The notes under the pieces were generated by a model. That model saw only the letters and a list, made by a program, of their open reading frames with translations. It did no database searches and was not told the origin of the DNA. This document shows, one piece after another, positions 41,701 to 50,256 of a DNA stretch of 64,000 nucleotides. The DNA is from Tritrichomonas musculus (taxonomy: Eukaryota; Parabasalia; Tritrichomonadida; Tritrichomonadidae), in contig JAPFFF010000037.1 of NCBI GenBank assembly GCA_039105265.1, positions 1,393,501 through 1,457,500 on the forward strand. The letters are read 5' to 3'. The translations under genes were made by a program, and so were the position numbers. Each line of letters starts with the position of its first letter. Position 1 is the stretch's first letter.

Positions 41701-41935
41701 AATTTATTATGATGGAGAATATGTTACGAGAGATATAAATAAATCAATTCATTATTTCACACTTGCTGCAAATCAAAATCACTTATATGCACAATTTAAT
41801 CTTGGAGTAATTTATTATAAAGGAATATATGTCACGAGAGATATAAATAAATCAATTCATTTTTACACACTTGCTGCAAATCAAAATCATTTAGATGCAC
41901 AATTTAATCTTGGAGATATTTATTATGATGGATAA
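38792..41935 (+). CDS. kinase-Sel1 repeat protein, truncated by an in-frame stop
   Basis: 1047 residues from ATG 38792, the start equivalent to that of the paralog at 47604 (MNFQ... against MINSFVNFQ); upstream TTG codons are not needed. Residues ~1-190 are a family-specific N-terminus. The kinase domain covers ~205-440: loop NRGSSSSIYLV (~213), lysine in CLMKMF (~233), YRDLKPNN (~321), IDFDRM in place of DFG (~340), IAPEIL (~367). From ~510 follow 36-residue Sel1 units of the type DINKSIHYFTLAANQNHLDAQ...LGIIYYDGEYVTR. Translation stops at TAA 41933-41935, where a GGAGAA of neighbouring repeats reads GGATAA, but the same frame stays open to 43639. Sel1 repeats form protein-binding solenoids. 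Convergent with its paralog. Confidence 0.85.
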   Translation: MNFQRIQCIFDEKLLHFCNHNLNKSIQKFEFHLILKEYQTSLLNLQRKNKYNVIVVGEHIMSQNECNESDFYIIIFDYTLLLIPSSDFSSLFSYFEINSESIFYCTSEDVKNKIDQSGKQRNHFHFSEEKDRLLIEKISTSFLSNFELDFSNIDPEITQAIKFTWEIIQKSVSFFMIKIGFLNAKYDRNIHFSDYLKSGIEDKNDEFIELNLYNRGSSSSIYLVYLIKREEICLMKMFLKTSEEDKLFQREHENYLNIKHPLHSRYFGTTEYLSYKCLLIEYLEGRTLNEIDFANESTKNIMKIIFEIMIILAYLHHHGYIYRDLKPNNIIVDKNSTIYLIDFDRMIKSSSINSNQNITDNFSEAYIAPEILNGESFSYKSDIYSLGKVIEFIFSNVCSHKFIKIQQMFLKCISSKEEGRPSIYQLINTFYFDFFSVEFGIDDLNAKFNFESDIFTFYLFIIAEYQNANKQIRLEFINQYDYILYKDKSNNNHCLKTDYPRKYKKDSQCIQQDIRNAIHYYTLAANLNDSNAQYYLGVIYSNGEYITKDMNKAINYFILAANQNHPKAQYNLGAIYQNGDYIKRDINKAIHYYALAANQNHLDAQFNLGEIYYDGEYVTRDINKSIHYFTLAANQNHLDAQFNLGIIYYKGIYVTRDINKSIHFYTLAANQNHLDAQFNLGEIYYDGEYVTRDINKSIHYFTLAANQNHLDAQFNLGIIYYDGEYVTRDINKSIHFYTLAANQNHLDAQFNLGEIYYDGEYVTRDINKSIHYFTLAANQNHLDAQFNLGIIYYDGEYVTRDINKSIHFYTLAANQNHLDAQFNLGVIYYDGEYVTRDINKSIHYFTLAANQNHLYAQFNLGVIYYDGEYVTRDINKSIHFYTLAANQNHLDAQFNLGVIYYKGIYVTRNINKSIHYFTLAANQNHLYAQFNLGIIYYDGEYVTRDINKSIHYFTLAANQNHLYAQFNLGIIYYDGEYVTRDINKSIHYFTLAANQNHLYAQFNLGVIYYKGIYVTRDINKSIHFYTLAANQNHLDAQFNLGDIYYDG

Positions 41936-42905
41936 TATATCACGAGAGATATAAATAAATCAATTCATTATTTAACACTTGCTGCAAATCAAAATCACTT
42001 ATATGCACAATTTAATCTTGGAGTAATTTATTATAAAGGAATATATGTCACGAGAGATATAAATAAATCAATTCATTATTTCACACTTGCTGCAAATCAA
42101 AATCATTTAGTTGCACAATTTAATCTTGGAGTAATTTTTTATAAAGGAATATATGTCACGAGAGATATAAATAAGTCAATTCATTATTTCACACTTGCTG
42201 CAAATCAAAATCATTTATATGCACAATTTAATCTTGGAGTAATTTATTATGATGGAATATATGTCACGAGAAATATAAATAAATCAATTCATTATTTCAC
42301 ACTTGCTGCAAATCAAAATCATTTAGTTGCACAATTTAATCTTGGAGTAATTTTTTATAAAGGAATATATGTCACGAGAGATATAAATAAGTCAATTCAT
42401 TATTTCACACTTGCTGCAAATCAAAATCATTTAGATGCACAATTTAATCTTGGAATAATTTATTATAAAGGAATATATGTCGCGAGAGATATAAATAAGT
42501 CAATTCATTATTTCACACTTGCTGCAAATCAAAATCATTTAGATGCACAATTTAATCTTGGAATAATTTATTATAAAGGAATATATGTCGCGAGAGATAT
42601 AAATAAGTCAATTCATTATTTCACACTTGATGCAAATCAAAATCATTCAGATGCACAATTTAATCTTGGAGTAATTTATTATGATGGAATATATGTCGCG
42701 AGAGATATAAATAAGTCAATTCATTATTTCACACTTGCTGCAAATCAAAATCATTCAAATGCACAATTTAATCTTGGAATAATTTATTATAAAGGAATAT
42801 ATGTCACGAGAGATATGAATAAATCAATTCATTATTTCACACTTGCTGCAAATCAAAATCATTCAGATGCACAATTTGTTCTTGGAATGATTTATTTTTA
42901 TGGAT
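40337..42905 (+). repeat. homogenised 108-bp Sel1 repeat array (about 24 units)
   Basis: Tandem 108-bp units, many identical over tens of bases. A 216-bp higher-order unit is evident because IHYFTLAANQ and IHFYTLAANQ units alternate, and GEYVTR and GIYVTR variants recur in blocks. Units toward both ends are more diverged. Confidence 0.9.
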
Positions 42906-43639
42906 ATTTCGATCCAAAGAATATAAAAAAAGGAATATATTTAATTACACTTTCTGCAATGAATAGATATAAACCAGCCAATTTTCTTGTTGGTTATTTT
43001 TATCATAGAGGCATGTATGTAAAAAGAGATATAGATAAAGCTATTCATTACTACAAAGAAGCATCATCGTTCAATAATCAATATGCCAAAAATAATCTAG
43101 GGATTCTTTTCAAGAACGGTTATAAAGATGAAGTTGTGAAAAAAGTTGGTTTATCTATTGAATATTTCAAAGAAGCAATTCGTCAAAAAGATGACGAAGT
43201 AAGCATGTATAATTTGGCTCATCTTTATTTCTACGAAGATCCAATCAAGGATAGTATTGACAAATCGATTGAATTATTGATTCACTCAATTGAAAAAGGT
43301 TTTCAACAATCAAAGGAATTGTTATGCTTAGCTCTACTTAAAAAGCATAATTTTAATTTGGATATGATAAAAGAAGAAATTGAGCGTATATCAAAAGGAA
43401 ATAAAGTATTATCATTTGAAGTCTGCATAATCATTAATATTTCAGGATTATTTGAATCAAAATATTTTGAGGCACGATATGAATATAACAGAAATATTGA
43501 TTTTCTTTATTCGAATGAATTGAAACCTTGCATCTCAAAAGTAATAGATAATTCCGAAAATATTACAAATTCAATTCCAAGTCCCCAGATTCCTAAAATT
43601 TCCAAAATGTTTTATGAAGGATTTGGTTTTGAAATATAA
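41936..43639 (+). pseudogene. in-frame C-terminal continuation of the kinase-Sel1 gene
   Basis: No further stop follows the TAA at 41933 until 43637-43639. This part adds about 8 more homogeneous Sel1 units, then diverged units (GYFDPKNIKKGIYLITLSAM, AKNNLGILFKNGY, KDDEVSMYNLAHLYFYEDP) and a tail ending SKMFYEGFGFEI. The tail closely matches the end of the intact paralog (NKYFYEGLGFEFS), so this is the original C-terminus rather than a separate gene. The only ATG-initiated part is 42815-43639, which is unlikely to be a start because it is inside a repeat. A single-base sequencing error would restore one 1616-residue gene. Confidence 0.75.
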
Positions 43640-43968
43640 ATCGACAAAATTATTAAAAGGTTTTGGTCAAAATCACTGTCCATATTATGAAAACAACATC
43701 ATTATAGATACATAAACATTTTTTATTTATTTCATAAAAAACAAAAAAAAAAAAAAAAAAAAAAAAACACAACAGCAAATAAGAATAATGAAAAGTAAAA
43801 AAAAAAAAATTTCAATACTTTAAAACAAAAAGTTTAAAAATGAAAGAAAAAGTGAAACAATAAAGCATCAACATTATATTCAGCACCAGAAGTCCTTTTG
43901 AATAATTATGCATTTGCATAAATACTCTAGTTCAAATGATGTTTAGGCATTGCTTATGATATCATTTT
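43640..43968. other. spacer between convergent kinase-Sel1 genes
   Basis: About 330 bp holding the 3' ends of both genes. A ~25-base A homopolymer lies at about 43742-43766, with a shorter A-run at ~43798. No gene. Confidence 0.6.
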
Positions 43969-46900
43969 TTATGAGAATTCAAATCCAAGTCCTTCATAAA
44001 AATATTTGTTGATTTCTCGGACATCTTTATTTTTCAACTTGTTTTTCTCATTTTCTCTTTCTTGAGATGAATAAAATTCAGTTGTTTCAATTGGTTGACA
44101 ATAAATATCATATGAAAAATCAATTTTTTTATATTTAACATATAATTCATTGTATAAAGTTTCATTTTCTAATTTCAAGTTTTGAATAATATCATAAATT
44201 TCAGTTAATAAATTATTATTTTCAAATTTATATTTGTGCATTTCAGTATCAATTATTTCTTTTGTAATTATTTGTTCATCTATCTTCTTCACAATAGCAA
44301 GACTTAATAAAATTGTTGATGGTTTAAATCCATGTAACGATGAATTGATAAATAATTCAATTGCTCGTTCAATGTTTTGTTTAACTTTTTCTCCATAAAA
44401 ATAAATATGACCTAAATTATACATCGAAACTCGATCATTCTTTTGTTGAATTGATTCTTCAAAATATTCTTTAGGATTGTTTTTATATTTTTCATCCTTA
44501 TATATGATTCCAAGATTATTTTTTGAATATGAATCACGAAGATTTGATCCATTTTTATAATGATAAATTGCTTCTTCAATGTTTCTTTCGATTTGAATTC
44601 CTTGAGAATAAATTACACCAAGAACAAAATGAGATCGAATGTAATTTCTTTTTGCTGAAAGTGTAAAATAACGAATTGCAACATTAATGTATTGTTTAAA
44701 ATATATTCCTTCATAATATAATGTTCCAATGATGAATTGTGCTTCTGGATGATTCTTATTCGCTGCAAGTAAATAATAATGAATTGCTTTATTAATGTCT
44801 TTCGGTACATATTCGCCTATATTATAAATTACTCCAAGATTAAATTGTGCCTTTGGATCATTTTGATCTGCAGCCAGTGAATAATAATAAATGGCTTTAT
44901 TAATGTCTTTTCGAACATATTCACCATTATCATAGATTAATCCAAGATTGAATTGTGCTTGTGAAATATTTTGATCTGCAGCGAGTGAGTAATAATGAAT
45001 TGCTTTATTTATATTTCTTTGAATATATTCACCTTTATCATAAGTAACTGCAAGATTGAATTGTGCTTTTGGATGATTTTGATCTGAAGCAAGTGAATAA
45101 TAATAAATTGCTTTATTAATATCTTTTGGAACATACTCGCCTTTATCATAAATTACTCCAAGGTTGAACTGTGCTTGTGGATGATTTTGATGAGCAGCAA
45201 GTGAGTAATAATGAATTGCTTTGTCGATGTCTTTTTGAACATATTCGCCTTTATTATATAAGAATCCAAGATTGAATTGAGCCTGGCAATGATTTTGATC
45301 TGCAGCAAGAGAATAATAATAAATTGCTTTGCTGATGTCTCTTTTAACATATTCTCCTTCATCATAAAGTAATCCAAGACTGAATTGAGCTTCTGAATCA
45401 TTTGATTCAGCAGCAAGTGTATAATAATGAATTGCTTTTTTAATGTCTCTTTGTACGTATTCACCTTTATTATAAATTACTCCAAGGTTGTATTGTGCCT
45501 GTGAAATATTATGATCTGCTGCAAGTGAATAATAATGGATCGCTTTCTTGACATCTTTTAAAATATATTCACCATCATGATAAATTAATCCAAGATTGAA
45601 TTGTGCTAGTGGATTGTTTTGTTCAGCGGCAAGTGTGTAATAATGAATTACTTTATTGATGTCTTTTGGAACTTCTTCATCTTCATCATAAATTAGTCCA
45701 AGATTATACAAAGCATCTGGATGATTTTGATCTGCTGCACGTGAATAATAATGAATAGCCTTTTTAATATCTCTTTGAACATGTTCTCCTTCGTCATAAA
45801 TCACTCCAAGATTGAATTGGGCTTCTGAATTATTTTGGTCAGCAGCAAGTGAATAGTAATGGATAGCTTTATTTATATTTCTTGGTACATATTCACCTTC
45901 ATCGTAAATCACTCCGAGATTGATTTGAGCATCCGAGTTGTTTTGGTCAGCAGCAAGTGAATAATAATAGAGAGCTTTATTTATATTTCTTGGTACATAT
46001 TCACCTTCATCGTAAATGAGTCCAAGTTTGAATTGTGCTTGTGGATGATTCTGATCAACTGCAAGCAAATAATAATAAATTGCTTTATTAATGTCCTTTT
46101 GAACATATTCGCCTTTATCATAAATAACTCCAAGATTATATTGGCCTTCTGGATCATTTTGACTGGCAGCAAGTGAATATAAAAATATTGTTTCTTTAAT
46201 TTTTGGAGGAATTTGAATATCATTTTTAAATATTATATCGTCCAATGCTAAACCTGCATCTTGATTATGTTGAGCCACATGAGGAATTGATGTCAAATTA
46301 TTTAAAAATTGATCAAGTAAGTCTCTGATTGTTGGTCGTTCTTCTTTCCTGATTTTTGTGCATTTTTCGCATATTTCAATTAAATAATAAAAATCTTCTG
46401 GGAATTGATTAAATAACTTTTTCTTATCTTTTATACTTGGTGGATCTTTTTCCATAATTATGAAATAAAAAAGTAGTCCTAGCGAATAAATATCAACTTC
46501 ATAAGAAAATTCTTCAGTTTCATTCACTTCTGGAGCAACATAAATAGATGAAAAATCATTCGTGTTTTGTTCTTCTTTTATAGTTAACATACGATCAAAA
46601 TCAATTAAAACAATTGTTTTATTTTCATCAATGATGAAATTATTTGGTTTCAAATCTCTATAAATGAATTTGTTATTGTGAAGATATTCAATTATCTTCA
46701 TGATTTCAAATATAATTGAAATTTTTTCTGATTCATTTAAATGTAATTCTTCAATAAGATCAAGCGAACTTCCTTTGATGTATTCAATAAGAAGATGCTC
46801 TTTCTTGTCTACTGTTATCGTTCCATAATATTTCGGAATTAGAGGATGATGAATTCGAGTGTAATTTCGTTTTTCTCTTTCTGATAAAAATTGACCTTCA

Positions 46901-47604
46901 ATGCCATGAAATAATTTCAAAGCAAACAATTGTTCAAGTTCAATATGGCATACTAATTGAACATGTGAATTACCTACTCCTAGTTCATCTATTTTTATAT
47001 AATTATTGTTGTTGAATTCAATATCTTTCTTTTCAAATTTTTCATTGATTTCAAAAAATTTTAATCGATGGTTGTTGATTTTGGAATAGCTTTTTTTGAC
47101 AATGAAACATATAATTATTTGTCGAATTACTTGCCATATTTTATTTTCTTTTGCATTTGTTGGCTGTCTCAGTGAAAAATTATTTAAAAAACGTGAGCGT
47201 TCATTACTTACGATGCTTTTATATATTTTAAGCATTTCTTTTGATTCGGGTTCATTGATTCTTATATATTCGCTTAAAATTTCATTATTGTCATTTGATA
47301 ATGAGATAAAATTTGAGTTTTTATGATTATTGAAGAAAATTTTAAGAAAAGATATATTTGATTCTGATATGATGATGATTGTTTGTTCAAAACAAATAAA
47401 ATAATATATTTCTTTTTCATATTTCATTTCATTAATAATAATAATTTTTGTTTCATTTTTAATATCATTAATTTTTGAAAAATCTTCAGGTTTCATGATT
47501 AGATGAATCTTGTAATTTTGGTAGATTTTATCTAGAGATTTGTTAATCGTTTTAATTTGCTGACGATTAAAAAGGGTTTGAAAGTTAACAAAGCTGTTGA
47601 TCAT
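43969..47604 (-). CDS. kinase-Sel1 repeat protein, intact
   Basis: 1211 residues. Family-specific N-terminus to ~190; kinase domain ~200-455 with loop LGVGNSHVQLV (~204), lysine in FALKLF (~228), IYRDLKPNNFIID (~314), LIDFDRM (~332, DFD instead of DFG), VAPEV and DIYSLGLLFYF, and a RPTIRDLLDQF helix. From ~485 to ~1080 about 16 Sel1 units (DINKAIHYYSLAADQNHPQA type), more diverged than in the paralog, then a tail NKYFYEGLGFEF. HRD is YRD and the DFG glycine is Asp, yet lysine and both catalytic aspartates remain, so activity is possible. Likely cytosolic signalling scaffold-kinase; the substrate is unknown. Tail-to-tail with 38792-43639. Confidence 0.9.
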   Translation of the reverse strand: MINSFVNFQTLFNRQQIKTINKSLDKIYQNYKIHLIMKPEDFSKINDIKNETKIIIINEMKYEKEIYYFICFEQTIIIISESNISFLKIFFNNHKNSNFISLSNDNNEILSEYIRINEPESKEMLKIYKSIVSNERSRFLNNFSLRQPTNAKENKIWQVIRQIIICFIVKKSYSKINNHRLKFFEINEKFEKKDIEFNNNNYIKIDELGVGNSHVQLVCHIELEQLFALKLFHGIEGQFLSEREKRNYTRIHHPLIPKYYGTITVDKKEHLLIEYIKGSSLDLIEELHLNESEKISIIFEIMKIIEYLHNNKFIYRDLKPNNFIIDENKTIVLIDFDRMLTIKEEQNTNDFSSIYVAPEVNETEEFSYEVDIYSLGLLFYFIIMEKDPPSIKDKKKLFNQFPEDFYYLIEICEKCTKIRKEERPTIRDLLDQFLNNLTSIPHVAQHNQDAGLALDDIIFKNDIQIPPKIKETIFLYSLAASQNDPEGQYNLGVIYDKGEYVQKDINKAIYYYLLAVDQNHPQAQFKLGLIYDEGEYVPRNINKALYYYSLAADQNNSDAQINLGVIYDEGEYVPRNINKAIHYYSLAADQNNSEAQFNLGVIYDEGEHVQRDIKKAIHYYSRAADQNHPDALYNLGLIYDEDEEVPKDINKVIHYYTLAAEQNNPLAQFNLGLIYHDGEYILKDVKKAIHYYSLAADHNISQAQYNLGVIYNKGEYVQRDIKKAIHYYTLAAESNDSEAQFSLGLLYDEGEYVKRDISKAIYYYSLAADQNHCQAQFNLGFLYNKGEYVQKDIDKAIHYYSLAAHQNHPQAQFNLGVIYDKGEYVPKDINKAIYYYSLASDQNHPKAQFNLAVTYDKGEYIQRNINKAIHYYSLAADQNISQAQFNLGLIYDNGEYVRKDINKAIYYYSLAADQNDPKAQFNLGVIYNIGEYVPKDINKAIHYYLLAANKNHPEAQFIIGTLYYEGIYFKQYINVAIRYFTLSAKRNYIRSHFVLGVIYSQGIQIERNIEEAIYHYKNGSNLRDSYSKNNLGIIYKDEKYKNNPKEYFEESIQQKNDRVSMYNLGHIYFYGEKVKQNIERAIELFINSSLHGFKPSTILLSLAIVKKIDEQIITKEIIDTEMHKYKFENNNLLTEIYDIIQNLKLENETLYNELYVKYKKIDFSYDIYCQPIETTEFYSSQERENEKNKLKNKDVREINKYFYEGLGFEFS

Positions 47605-48220
47605 ATTTCAACAAAATAAAAATTGAGTATCTTTTTTTGTGTCGAAAATAATCGTTATATTGAAATTTTTGAATAATGATTTATATAAATAATCGTTATA
47701 TCGATTTGAACACTAACCTACTTGAATTAAAAAAATATGAATCTAATTAATACGCATATAAAAATAGGATTTAATACTAAATCCTTTATTATGGCTTAAA
47801 ATGAAAAAATTGTAATAAATGAAAAAAAAAAGGATTAGAAAGATATTAAAATCGCTCTTCTTATTCTTTGGATTGTTGCGATTCTTTCTAATTGATTGAG
47901 ATATTAATACTAAATCCTTAATTGAGCGATTCTTTCTAATCCAAATACGGATGGTGGAATTGTTGCATTAACTAGTGATAAACAATAATAAAAACTAAAG
48001 TCACGAATTATGGTTATAAAAGATTGGATTTCAATCTCTTCACGTGAGTTGAAAAGCGAAAACACCAATTGATATGACCAAAGAAGGAATAAAAAAAAAA
48101 ACTGATTAATGAGCATCAACAAAATCACCAATTAATGTAGTGTTGTGTAAACCGTGACTTGTTTCTACATTTGCATAATCTTTAATTGTATATTGTTTAA
48201 TTCATTGTTGATTAAATATA
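47605..48220. other. intergenic region left of the mariner
   Basis: AT-rich, no gene. Contains a small hairpin AGGATTTA/TAAATCCT (47766-47785) and the foldback at 47832-47942. Confidence 0.5.
47832..47942. repeat. 111-bp foldback with GGATTAGAAAGA ends
   Basis: GGATTAGAAAGA followed by ATCGCTC (interrupted by seven bases, 47832-47857) is the inverted match of GAGCGATTCTTTCTAATCC at 47924-47942. GCGATTCTTTCTAAT also occurs in direct orientation near 47879. Confidence 0.45.
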
Positions 48221-49496
48221 GGGGTCTCAAAAAGTTTTTAGGGCGACCATCTTTGGAATGGTTTGAAAATGTAATATTTTAATAACATATAGTAGTGATC
48301 TTAGTAACATTATATTTCTTATCAAATTAAATTTTCATTCTTTATTCATAGAGTTAAAGGTCAAAAAGTTCGTTTAAAATTAAAAATATAAACGTGTAAT
48401 CAAATGTCTGAAATAGAGCAGCGAGGAATCATTCATTATTATTATCTAAAAGGAAAAATGCCAGCTCAAATACACCAAAAACTTGTTAATGTATATCAAT
48501 GCAATGCGCTGAAACCCAAAACTGTTGAATACTGGTATCATGAATTTAAATGCGGGCGTGTAACGATTGATGATAAGCCCAGATCAGGGAGACAGCCATT
48601 AGATGATTTGGATGCAATTATTCTTAAAACATTAACAGAATATCCTTTTAGTTCTGTTTCACAAATAAGTGATGTTTGTGGTTGTTCAATTGGTACTGCT
48701 TATAACCGTTTAACTGAAGTTCTCGGTTACAAAAAATACACTTTACGTTGGGTGCCTTATTCTCTGACAAATGATCTGAAAAATAAAAGAGTAAATGGTG
48801 CACTGGAATTAAAATCAATACTTGTTTCTGGGTTACAAAATGATTTCATTAATCTGATCACAGGAGACCAATCATGGTTCTTTTTGTCTTATGAACCAGC
48901 AAAAAAATGGTCAATATCTAAAGATGATGTGCCATTTAGGGTTTCAAAAAGTATATGTACTGAAAAAGTGATGATTACAGTAATGTTCTCAAAAAATCGA
49001 ATTTTTCATATTGATATGATGAAGAAAGGTCAATCTTTTAATACAGAATATTTTATTAATAATGTGCTTGAACCAACAATTGATGAATTTAGAAAAACAT
49101 CAAAAAAGAAAAAGCTTAAACTCCATCTCGATAATTGTAGAGTTCACAACTCGAAAAAATCAAATGAGTGGTATAATAAAAATGGTGTTGTGAGGGTGCC
49201 ACATCCTCCATACAGCCCAGACTTGGCACCCTCAGATTACTTTCTTTTCGGATATCTGAAAGAAAAGCTAGCTGGATTATCTTTCACCTCACCTGAAGAA
49301 TTATTTGACGCAATAACCAAAATCTTGCATGAGATACCAAGTGACATAATGAACAAGGTTTTTGAATCATGGATAAAGAGATGCGATGAAATAATAAATA
49401 ATAATGGTGAATATATTAAGTAAAGATTATTATATTTTAATATTATAACTTTAATCTGTTTCTTTAATAGTCGCCCTAAAAACTTTTTGAGACCCC
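48221..49496 (+). mobile_element. Tvmar-like mariner transposon, apparently intact
   Basis: 1276 bp. The first 27 bases (GGGGTCTCAAAAAGTTTTTA and GGGCGAC) are perfectly inverted at the right end, and both sides are flanked by TA, the mariner target duplication. It contains one uninterrupted transposase gene. Size and structure fit the mariner family described from T. vaginalis (Tvmar1, ~1.3 kb). Perfect termini and an intact gene suggest recent or ongoing mobility; activity itself cannot be judged from sequence. Confidence 0.92.
48404..49423 (+). CDS. mariner transposase (D,D34D)
   Basis: 339 residues. Two N-terminal helix-turn-helix regions bind the terminal repeats (residues ~1-45, HYYYLKGKMPAQIHQKL, and ~60-115, SSVSQISDVCGCSIGTAYNRL). 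WVPYSLTN is the mariner WVPHEL linker motif. The catalytic triad is D in ITGDQSWF, D in LHLDNCRVH and the last D of YSPDLAPSDYFLF; I count 34 residues between the second and third, the mariner D,D34D signature. Function: cut-and-paste transposition at TA sites, in the nucleus. The length is as expected for the family and the frame is unbroken. Confidence 0.95.
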   Translation: MSEIEQRGIIHYYYLKGKMPAQIHQKLVNVYQCNALKPKTVEYWYHEFKCGRVTIDDKPRSGRQPLDDLDAIILKTLTEYPFSSVSQISDVCGCSIGTAYNRLTEVLGYKKYTLRWVPYSLTNDLKNKRVNGALELKSILVSGLQNDFINLITGDQSWFFLSYEPAKKWSISKDDVPFRVSKSICTEKVMITVMFSKNRIFHIDMMKKGQSFNTEYFINNVLEPTIDEFRKTSKKKKLKLHLDNCRVHNSKKSNEWYNKNGVVRVPHPPYSPDLAPSDYFLFGYLKEKLAGLSFTSPEELFDAITKILHEIPSDIMNKVFESWIKRCDEIINNNGEYIK

Positions 49497-50256
49497 TATA
49501 GTTAAATTTAATGTAGAACAAGCATAAAAAGCATCATGACAAGTTGATGTCACTGAAAAAGGAATTGTAATTTAAGTCAATGATCTATATGAATCAAATT
49601 TGCTTTCTTCTATTATTGTCAAAGAACAGAAATTGAAACTTTAATAAATGAATTTCAATCTAAGAAAACATCTGGAATTTCGCTATGCAGTAATGATAAA
49701 ATGCATTAAAGCCAAGATATTTGGGAGATGAAGAAGATTCAAATTCCACTTTAAAAAGTTAATTGGAATAATAAAAAGAGTTTGCTTCAATTGACTCAAC
49801 TGTTGATCGGATAAAAATACTTCACAAATTTTTACTACTTCAAACTTGAAGAAATCATCATTTCAGAAATTGTGAGTAACATTAGTGCTGGTGCTTTATA
49901 TAAATGTATGAATCAGGTTGAAATACCAATTTTCCAATTGAAAAAGATGCACAATTGCTAAAAATTGGACAATTGCAAAAAGATTGAGAAAATAAAATTG
50001 AAGAGAACAGAGCCACCCAATGATCGAATTAATGAATAAATTTAGAGAAAACGAGGTGTTTTCTTAGATTGTAATTCATTTATTACATGATAGGTAAAAA
50101 AGCTAGAGAATAAATGAATTGTCATGAAAAGAGTAACGGTACCGTTTTGTAGACACAGAAACAAGAACGCATCATGCAATATCTAAAAATGAAATTAAAA
50201 ACATAAAATGAAGATTAATATATATTTATTAAAATATGTTTATATTTTTATGTACT
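49497..50256. other. intergenic region right of the mariner, decayed coding?
   Basis: About 760 bp somewhat less AT-rich than other spacers, with short frames but many stops in all of them, so it may be an old decayed gene. Bases 50170-50196 are identical over 27 nt to the complement of 58215-58241 within the MULE relic (reads MQYLKMK in both). Confidence 0.4.

Noticed and set aside
40337-42905. CRISPR-like array
   Set aside because: The 108-bp repeats are contiguous, without spacers, and encode Sel1 units in a eukaryotic gene.
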